The notes beneath the pieces were generated by a model. That model was not told where the DNA came from. It did not search any database and saw only the letters and a list, made by a program, of their open reading frames with translations. Below, piece after piece: positions 14,842 to 20,682 of a stretch of DNA of 20,682 nt. The DNA comes from JAVBOP01 sp031550405 (GTDB lineage Bacteria > Bacteroidota > Ignavibacteria > Kapaibacteriales > UBA2268): NCBI GenBank assembly GCA_031550405.1, contig JAVBOP010000168.1, forward strand, positions 1 through 20,682, given 5' to 3'. The position numbers were made by a program, and so were the translations under genes. The number at the start of each line of letters is the position of its first letter. The stretch's first letter is position 1.

Positions 14842-17349
14842 ATGAGAGCCTTACGCATACTGTTTTTGCTGTTTATAACGATAATTCTGCTGTTTGCATG
14901 TATCAAGTTTTTTGTCAATACGAAAAATGTGTCTATTCCTTATAACTATCAGGAAATTATGGTGCAAAGCATTGATAATGATGTTGATATTTATATGAAT
15001 GAGCATGGGATTGCGCATATTGTTTCGGCGAATGATGCGGATCTGTTTTGGGGTATGGGCTACCTGCACGCCCAGTCAAAATTGTGGCGGATGTGCCTCA
15101 ATCTCAGAATTGCTAAAGGCGAAGCGGCGGAAATTTTGGGCGAAAAATATCTTCAGTCGGACTTCTATATGCGGGCAATTGATATTAATCATACAGCTCA
15201 AAAAATATATAGAAATATTAGTTATGAAACCAAGCAAATGCTTGAAAAATATGCAGATGGAGTTAATACATATATTAACGCTAACCGCAACAGGCTACCT
15301 GTTGAATTTGCTGCAAATGACCATGTGCCCGAACTGTGGCAGCCTGTGGATTGCATAATATTGCTGCGCTATTTTGCGTTTACAATGAGTCAGGGCTTCC
15401 TTTCTGATGTTATAATTGGAGAAATTGCGGATAAAATCGGCGTTGATAAGGCGCTCGAATTTGTACCGAATTATCCTGCCACTGATCCGTTTGTGTTAGA
15501 TGAAAAAATAAATATCAAAAAATCAGACGAATTTCCTGAACTTGATTCGATAAAAAAAACTTTAAAGATAGAAGGAAATATTTTTGCCAAATGCAGAGAC
15601 TTGAGCGGTATAACCAATAATATCAACTACTTACATGGAAAATATTCGACTAATATTGGCAGCAATTGTTTGGCTGTGCGCAAGAAAAATGATAACAACG
15701 TAATCAATACCGTGCTTGCCAACGACGTTCATTCTCAATTGGATAATACCGCAAACTGGCAGCAGCTGCACATTTCCAGTCCGAATTATAATGTCGTTGG
15801 CTTGACTATTCCCGGCATGCCTGTTTTTTTCTGCGGGCGCAACAATGACATCGCCTGGGGACTTGCAAATATGATGCTTGATGATGTCGATTTTTTTATT
15901 GAAAAAATTGACGAAAAAAATGAAAAATTTTTCATAAACGACAATACAACTGAAACAATTGTAGAAACGCTTGATACAATTAAGGTGAAAAACTCAGAAG
16001 AGAGAGTATTTTTTATCAGGAATACCAACACTTCCCGCATTATATCAGATTTCCATATTCTAAATAACAACAACTACAAAAGCACCGAGCATGAATTTGG
16101 CAAAAATAAAAAATATGCGATAACATTTCGCTGGTGTGGGAATGAAATTTCGGACGAATATCATGCCATGCTGAAAACGATGCGAGCGAAAAACTGGAAT
16201 GATTTTTTGGCGGGCGTTAATGGCTGGTCGGCTCCCGGCATAGTGTTTTCGTATGCGGACAAGCGCGGCAATATTGGCATTGCGCCTCGAGGAATTGTTC
16301 CAATTCGCGGCAAATCGAATATTCCAACCCTGCCTGTGCCTGCATGGCAAAGCGATGCCGGCTGGAATGGCTTTTACCCGGCAAGCGCTTTTCCAACTTT
16401 ATACAATCCTGAAAAAGGATTTGTTGCCGGCGCTAATAATGCTGTTGTAAAAAACGTATCTTATTATATTTCAGCCTATTGGGCAACATCTTCACGTGCC
16501 AGTAGAATCGAAGAAATTTTGATTGGCGGCGAGTATTTTGCGGGTCGCGATGCCCAGTATTTGCAAAACGATGTGCTGTCTTATTACGCTAAAACCCAGC
16601 TGGAAAAAATCATGTACATATTCCAAAAGTACGAACATTTGCTTAACAGCCAAGAAAAAAAAGCATATTACAAATTATTTAATTGGGATTATGTCATGGC
16701 AGCCAATTCTACCGCAAGCTCCATATATAACTCGTTCTTATCGAAATTGATATACAATACTTTCGCTGATGAATTGGGCAACGACCTGTACGAATCATAT
16801 ATCAATTCAACGAACTATCCGCTGCAAAAAATTAATAATCTTTTAGATAATCCGCTTGCCGAATTGTTCAATAATATTCAAACGGGTAATCGCGAACACT
16901 TGGAATATCTGGTTATTCGCAGCTTTAAAGATGCCGTTGCCGACCTGACAGTGCGCTTTGGTTCTAACAATTCCGATAAGTGGAAATATGGGAAACTGCA
17001 TACGCTAACTATCAGTAATTTATATAACATAAATAATAGATACCTGTCCAGTATCGCAACTCTCGGACCTTTCGAACTTGGCGGCAATTCCACCACGCTG
17101 AACTGTACGGAATGGAAATTGAATGCTCCTTTTAAAGTTACAACTGGAGCCAGCATGCGTTTTATTGCGGACATGAACGACAGTCTTGTTTACACCATAT
17201 TGGCTGGCGGCAATTCCAATGATGTGATAAGTCCTAATTATTCCGACCAGTTGCAGCTATGGCACATAGGAGCATATCTCTCCATTCCTATTGCCTTATC
17301 ACCAAACAACGAATTTCATTTAAGAATAAAAATTAAAAAATATTCATAA
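14842..17349 (+). CDS. penicillin amidase (acylase) family Ntn hydrolase
   Basis: An 835-residue exported N-terminal-nucleophile hydrolase of the penicillin G acylase / acyl-homoserine-lactone acylase family (S45). Such enzymes mature by self-cleavage into two chains. The N-terminal hydrophobic segment (5-20) is a signal or anchor; LLFAC at 16-20 could be a degenerate lipobox. The first chain has EHGIAHIVSANDADLFWGMG (54-73) and AKGEAAEILG (91-100). Cleavage is expected before Ser274 in IGSNCLAV, the catalytic N-terminal Ser, where GSNxW is more usual. Later landmarks are NDVHSQLDNTANW (294-306), GRNNDIAWG (332-340), ANNAVV, GASMRFIAD and ISPNYSDQLQLW. Substrate is not predictable; candidates are acyl-homoserine lactones, beta-lactams or other N-acyl amides. 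It is likely followed by independently transcribed lnt. Confidence 0.92.
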   Translation: MRALRILFLLFITIILLFACIKFFVNTKNVSIPYNYQEIMVQSIDNDVDIYMNEHGIAHIVSANDADLFWGMGYLHAQSKLWRMCLNLRIAKGEAAEILGEKYLQSDFYMRAIDINHTAQKIYRNISYETKQMLEKYADGVNTYINANRNRLPVEFAANDHVPELWQPVDCIILLRYFAFTMSQGFLSDVIIGEIADKIGVDKALEFVPNYPATDPFVLDEKINIKKSDEFPELDSIKKTLKIEGNIFAKCRDLSGITNNINYLHGKYSTNIGSNCLAVRKKNDNNVINTVLANDVHSQLDNTANWQQLHISSPNYNVVGLTIPGMPVFFCGRNNDIAWGLANMMLDDVDFFIEKIDEKNEKFFINDNTTETIVETLDTIKVKNSEERVFFIRNTNTSRIISDFHILNNNNYKSTEHEFGKNKKYAITFRWCGNEISDEYHAMLKTMRAKNWNDFLAGVNGWSAPGIVFSYADKRGNIGIAPRGIVPIRGKSNIPTLPVPAWQSDAGWNGFYPASAFPTLYNPEKGFVAGANNAVVKNVSYYISAYWATSSRASRIEEILIGGEYFAGRDAQYLQNDVLSYYAKTQLEKIMYIFQKYEHLLNSQEKKAYYKLFNWDYVMAANSTASSIYNSFLSKLIYNTFADELGNDLYESYINSTNYPLQKINNLLDNPLAELFNNIQTGNREHLEYLVIRSFKDAVADLTVRFGSNNSDKWKYGKLHTLTISNLYNINNRYLSSIATLGPFELGGNSTTLNCTEWKLNAPFKVTTGASMRFIADMNDSLVYTILAGGNSNDVISPNYSDQLQLWHIGAYLSIPIALSPNNEFHLRIKIKKYS
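17332..17349 (-). repeat. 20-bp AT-rich motif, 18-bp copy at the acylase stop
   Basis: On the minus strand it reads TTATGAATATTTTTTAAT, identical to the first 18 bases of the copy at 3225. It includes the acylase stop codon and lies about 35 bp upstream of the lnt -7 element. Confidence 0.5.
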
Positions 17350-17382
17350 AAATGCGTAAGTTATATTAAAGCAGGTTTTTCG

Positions 17383-17390
17383 TATATTTG
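17383..17390 (+). promoter_or_regulatory. -7 element of the lnt promoter
   Basis: A perfect TATATTTG inside the stretch TTTTTCGTATATTTG, closely matched at 20661-20672. Transcription would start near 17397, about 24 nt before the ATG at 17421. No clear TTG is found at -33. Confidence 0.5.
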
Positions 17391-17420
17391 CATGGAAGAT
17401 ACTATCAAATATTAAACGCT

Positions 17421-19094
17421 ATGACACTGAAAAAAAGATTGATGCTCGCAGCATCCACAGGAATATTAATGGCATTAGCTTTCCCACCAATGCCATTATT
17501 TTTTCTGATATTTTTTGCCTTCATACCACTGTTTACAGCATTGGAAAAAGAGCGTAACTACAAATATTTACTGGTATATATAGCATTTTTTGCGTACCAT
17601 GCCGGCACCCAGTGGTGGATAAGCAGCTGGCAGGAACACACCGACCCATACCTCTTCGTATCAGGCATAGTTGTTGCCATCTTGCACCCGTTATTCTTTC
17701 TGGCGCCGTTTGCTGTCTATTTTATTCTACGAAAATACATAGGACAAAACATAGCACTGTGGTTTTTCCCTGTTGTATGGACGATTTTTGAATGGTTGCA
17801 CAGCCTTGGCGACCTCGGCTATACATGGCTTTCAATAGCTCACACGCAGCATACAAACATATATTGGTATCAAATATTAGATATTGCAGGTACTTATGGA
17901 TGCAGCCTCCTCATAGCATTTGCCAATATACTGATATATAAAATTATCATTAAGGCGCGCACGATGCCAGCAAACCAATCAGGGCGCATGTATTTGCGGG
18001 GCTTGTTTCGACCGCTCGAAAACAAAATATATGCCTTCCTGATATACTTCATCCTTATGTTGCCTATGGTATATGGCTATATGGTGATTAAGGATTATGA
18101 TTATGACCGCGATTTGGCGGCGCACAAATATATCAATATCGGTCTAATCCAGCCCAATATAGACCCATGGCACAAGTGGGAAAAGGATAACCTGCAGCAA
18201 ATCAATACGCTTATAAAGCTGCAGGACTCTCTGGTAAAGGCTATGGGCAGGATAAACCTGTTTATATGGCCCGAAACAGCTATTCCCATGCTAAATATGA
18301 GAATTAACACCGAATTGCGGTTTGGCAGCATACAGGATAATGTGAACAGGCATGGCACATCCCTTCTGGCGGGCATGGCGCAGTATAAGTTCTTTAAACC
18401 TAATGAACCGCTGCCTGTTACTGTGAGATATGCAAGCAATGACAGTTCGCATCCGTTTTGTGCCTATAATGCCGCAGTCATGCTAAATCCGGCACCATAC
18501 AGCACTTATCCGCCCCAGACATATCATAAGGGCAAACTGACGCCATTTGCCGAAGGAATGCCGTTTGTTGAGCAGTTGACGTTTGCTAAGGATTGGGTTA
18601 AGTGGGGAGTGGGCATATCCTCATGGACAAAAGGCAACAGGCAGTATAATCTTGAGGTCAAAAACAGCGATGCACATTGCGCCATTGCACCTGTTATATG
18701 TATCGAGTCGATATTTCCAGATTTTGTACGCAATTTCGTCGATAATGGCGCGCAGGTCATGGCAGTAATCACCAACGACGCCTGGTATGACCACACGTTC
18801 GGACCCGAACAGCATTATGTCATAGCTGCTACCCGCGCCATCGAAAACAGACGATACTTGGCAAGATGCGCCAATTCAGGAGTTACAGGCTTTATCTCCC
18901 CAATAGGCACTTCCCTGTTCCGTGCCGACCAATACAAGCCGACAGCCATCGCTGCTTCCATTCCGCTAATTGATGGCAATAAAACATTCTACACCATCCA
19001 CGGCGATTACCTGCCTAAAGCCTTATGCCTCATCATGTTAGCAGGTGTGCCGGCGGTATATGTTAGGCGAAAAAACACCTCTCATAAAAAATAA
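17421..19094 (+). CDS. lnt: apolipoprotein N-acyltransferase
   Basis: Inner-membrane enzyme that N-acylates the terminal diacylglyceryl-cysteine of lipoproteins, the last step of lipoprotein maturation. The 557 residues have about seven membrane segments in the first 225 (8-40, 50-62, 78-103, 112-125, 160-177, 204-222 are hydrophobic), then a periplasmic nitrilase-type (CN hydrolase) domain, 236-520, and a last membrane helix (533-548). The catalytic triad is in place: Glu285 in WPETAIP, Lys370 in YHKGKLTPFAE, Cys427 in PVICIESIFPD; NDAWY (452-456) is also typical. Start: the frame runs back to a TTG at 17388, but that codon lies within the promoter element, so the ATG at 17421 is chosen. Its 3' end overlaps the convergent nuoH by 13 bp. 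Confidence 0.95.
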   Translation: MTLKKRLMLAASTGILMALAFPPMPLFFLIFFAFIPLFTALEKERNYKYLLVYIAFFAYHAGTQWWISSWQEHTDPYLFVSGIVVAILHPLFFLAPFAVYFILRKYIGQNIALWFFPVVWTIFEWLHSLGDLGYTWLSIAHTQHTNIYWYQILDIAGTYGCSLLIAFANILIYKIIIKARTMPANQSGRMYLRGLFRPLENKIYAFLIYFILMLPMVYGYMVIKDYDYDRDLAAHKYINIGLIQPNIDPWHKWEKDNLQQINTLIKLQDSLVKAMGRINLFIWPETAIPMLNMRINTELRFGSIQDNVNRHGTSLLAGMAQYKFFKPNEPLPVTVRYASNDSSHPFCAYNAAVMLNPAPYSTYPPQTYHKGKLTPFAEGMPFVEQLTFAKDWVKWGVGISSWTKGNRQYNLEVKNSDAHCAIAPVICIESIFPDFVRNFVDNGAQVMAVITNDAWYDHTFGPEQHYVIAATRAIENRRYLARCANSGVTGFISPIGTSLFRADQYKPTAIAASIPLIDGNKTFYTIHGDYLPKALCLIMLAGVPAVYVRRKNTSHKK

Positions 19095-20131
19095 ACGGCA
19101 AAAGCAGTAACAACAAGGTTAAGCAATGCAAGTGGAATCAGAACATGCCAGCCAAGACGCATAAGCTGGTCGTAACGGAAGCGCGGGATAGACCAGCGTA
19201 TCCAAATTATCAAAAATACAAAAAATGCTGTCTTCGAAATAAGCGACGCAGCCTGCGCAAGAGCAAGCGGTATTGAGCCGTCCTGCAAGCCAAGCCACTC
19301 TTGAGGAAATGGTAATTGCCAGCCGCCAAAAAACAGTATGGATATTATCATCGACGAGGTTGCAACATTGGCATATTCTGATAAGTAAAACATGCCAAAA
19401 CGCATGCCTGAATATTCGGTATTATAGCCCGATACAAGCTCCTGCTCCGCTTCTGGTAAGTCGAATGGCGTGCGGTTGGTTTCCGCTAATGCCGAGATGA
19501 AATATATGAAAAATCCCAAAGGCTGCAGCAGAATATTCCACTTCCAGCCGGCTTGATGAATGATAATGTCATTTGTCCCAAGCGAGCCTGTAACCATGAT
19601 CACCCCAATTATCGACATACCCATCGACAGCTCATACGATATCATCTGTGCCGAAGAGCGCAAGCCGCCAAGCAGCGAGTATTTGTTGTTCGACGCCCAG
19701 CCCGCAAGCGTAAATCCATATACGGCAAGCGAAGTCATCGCAAGGATAAACAATATGCCAATATTCACATTCGGAGCGATGCCAAGATACAGCCTGTACC
19801 CGCCGATGTCAATATAATGCGCCAACGGTATCACAGTATATAGCAGCGCACAAGTGGCAACAGATATGACCGGAGCAATGGAATGGGTGAATTTGTCGGC
19901 AGCACGCGGAACAAAATCCTCCTTGAAAAACAGCTTTGCCACATCGGCAAAAGGCTGCAACAACCCGAAAGGACCAGTACGATTTGGTCCATATCTATCC
20001 TGAATCAGCGCTGCAACACGGCGTTCAAGCCATACCGTCAAAGCAGCGGTTGTCAGCAAAAACACAAAAAAGAATATTGATTTTATTAATGCTTCTATCG
20101 AAATAATTAAAAAGTCTGGAATTGGGTTCAT
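19082..20131 (-). CDS. nuoH: NADH-quinone oxidoreductase subunit H (complex I)
   Basis: Membrane subunit of respiratory complex I that joins the peripheral arm to the proton-pumping arm and helps form the quinone pocket. The 349-residue reading from the ATG at 20131 has about eight membrane helices. It carries the family signatures WLERRVAALIQDRYGPNR (34-51), GLLQPFADVAKLFFKED (56-72) and FISALAETNRTPFDLPEAEQ (211-230), the last with the conserved acidic residues of the quinone chamber, followed by ELVSGYNTEYSG. A longer start at 20188 (368 residues) is possible but adds 19 polar residues not typical of the family; 20131 follows an A-rich leader. The gene to its left is lnt, and no other nuo gene lies within the window on either side, although nuoH usually sits between nuoG and nuoI. 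Confidence 0.95.
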   Translation of the reverse strand: MNPIPDFLIISIEALIKSIFFFVFLLTTAALTVWLERRVAALIQDRYGPNRTGPFGLLQPFADVAKLFFKEDFVPRAADKFTHSIAPVISVATCALLYTVIPLAHYIDIGGYRLYLGIAPNVNIGILFILAMTSLAVYGFTLAGWASNNKYSLLGGLRSSAQMISYELSMGMSIIGVIMVTGSLGTNDIIIHQAGWKWNILLQPLGFFIYFISALAETNRTPFDLPEAEQELVSGYNTEYSGMRFGMFYLSEYANVATSSMIISILFFGGWQLPFPQEWLGLQDGSIPLALAQAASLISKTAFFVFLIIWIRWSIPRFRYDQLMRLGWHVLIPLALLNLVVTAFAVYFL

Positions 20132-20210
20132 TATTTTCGTCCACACATAGCTATTTTCCAAAAATTGCAAAATAACTTTTTTTTGCATATTAGCAATGAG
20201 TTTTATAGAA

Positions 20211-20230
20211 TTATGGATTTTTATTCATAA
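20211..20230. repeat. 20-bp palindrome family member
   Basis: TTATGGATTTTTATTCATAA, an imperfect palindrome. Its arms are the inverse of those at 20329-20348: ATGGAT here is complementary to ATCCAT there, and ATTCAT here to ATGAAT there. Confidence 0.5.
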
Positions 20231-20257
20231 ATATCTGTTCTGTCTTAAGATATGTTA

Positions 20258-20291
20258 ATTAATCCTATGGATTAATGTTTTATGATAAAAC
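20258..20291. other. two back-to-back hairpins
   Basis: ATTAATCC (20258-20265) pairs with GGATTAAT (20269-20276) around TAT. Immediately after, GTTTTA (20277-20282) pairs with TAAAAC (20286-20291) around TGA. Both are perfect stems with 3-nt loops, tightly packed. Confidence 0.5.
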
Positions 20292-20328
20292 ACCACGTCC
20301 CTTCGGGCTATCTCTCCACAAGATGAAA

Positions 20329-20348
20329 ATATGAATTTTTATCCATAA
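20329..20348. repeat. 20-bp palindrome family member
   Basis: ATATGAATTTTTATCCATAA, partner of 20211-20230, with the two lying 98 bp apart around the hairpin cluster. Confidence 0.5.
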
Positions 20349-20664
20349 ACAACATAAGTATTATATTTTAAATAGCGTTAAAATTCCCATATCTTTTAGC
20401 CTCCCATTTATACACATTTTTTGCTATTTTCCATCCCTGAAAAATGTGAAAAAAACGCACGCAGCCTTCGTAGAGCGTGATGATGCCCACAGACTTCAAG
20501 AAAATCTTTTCCTAAATTCCTACACAAACACACTTCCTATTGCCGCCAAAGATAAAATATTTTGAAAATTTAAAAAAAAGTTTTTGCATATAACATGAGA
20601 ATGTCGTGATATTGTAATGCCACAATTCATGCATCGGAAGTGTAGTAGGAATAGAGGATTTTCG

Positions 20665-20672
20665 TATATTTG
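20665..20672 (+). promoter_or_regulatory. -7 element of a promoter leaving the window
   Basis: TATATTTG within TTTTCGTATATTTG, the same 14-base context as the lnt element. It probably drives a plus-strand gene that begins beyond 20682. Confidence 0.45.
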
Positions 20673-20682
20673 TATATGACCA

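Larger units (their letters stand above)
20189..20682. other. non-coding region with hairpins and outward promoter
   Basis: No convincing gene in 494 bp. It holds two members of the 20-bp palindrome family (20211-20230, 20329-20348), two adjacent hairpins between them (20258-20276, 20277-20291), a CCCTTCGGG mini-hairpin near 20300, and an imperfect inverted repeat (about 20513-20538 with 20633-20653). A promoter-like element lies at the right edge. Confidence 0.6.

Noticed and set aside
14712..14945. A 77-codon ORF overlapping the acylase start
   Set aside because: It overlaps the signal segment of a well-supported gene in another frame and shows no family features.

Overview
The window looks like chromosomal DNA of an AT-rich member of the FCB group, either Bacteroidota proper or a relative such as Ignavibacteria/Kapabacteria. 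Three things point there. A secreted leucine-rich-repeat protein ends in a type IX secretion (Por) sorting domain. Several genes are preceded by Bacteroidota-type promoter elements (TTG, about 16-23 nt, TAnnTTTG). Start codons lack Shine-Dalgarno sequences and follow A/T-rich leaders instead. The exact lineage is inference; no rRNA or other marker is present.

Layout, left to right: the 3' end of an unknown gene (1-111, +); pyruvate phosphate dikinase ppdK (239-3070, +) with a clear terminator; an outer-membrane DUF1207-like protein (+), convergent with a SAM-dependent O-methyltransferase (-); a non-coding stretch holding a displaced uvrA fragment (5163-5414, -); a 771-residue secreted LRR/Ig-like protein (+); a split transketolase, tktN (8138-9043) and tktC (9706-10701), whose halves are separated by 662 bp of nested repeats; yqgF (+), convergent with rpsA (ribosomal protein S1, -) across a bidirectional terminator; an SPFH/stomatin-like membrane protein (-); divergent from it a penicillin-amidase-family Ntn hydrolase (+), then apolipoprotein N-acyltransferase lnt (+); nuoH of complex I (-), overlapping lnt tail to tail; and about 490 bp of non-coding DNA with hairpins and a promoter pointing out of the window.

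Most genes are housekeeping: central carbon metabolism (ppdK, tktN/tktC), translation (rpsA), DNA/RNA maintenance (yqgF), envelope biogenesis (lnt, SPFH, DUF1207-like) and respiration (nuoH). They sit mostly in single-gene units with their own promoters and terminators, not in one functional cluster. I found no defence system, CRISPR array, phage, transposase or RNA gene. The unusual material is between genes: a family of about eight 20-bp AT-rich (imperfect) palindromes, the repeat island inside the transketolase pair, and the uvrA remnant. I do not see a convincing new multi-gene system.
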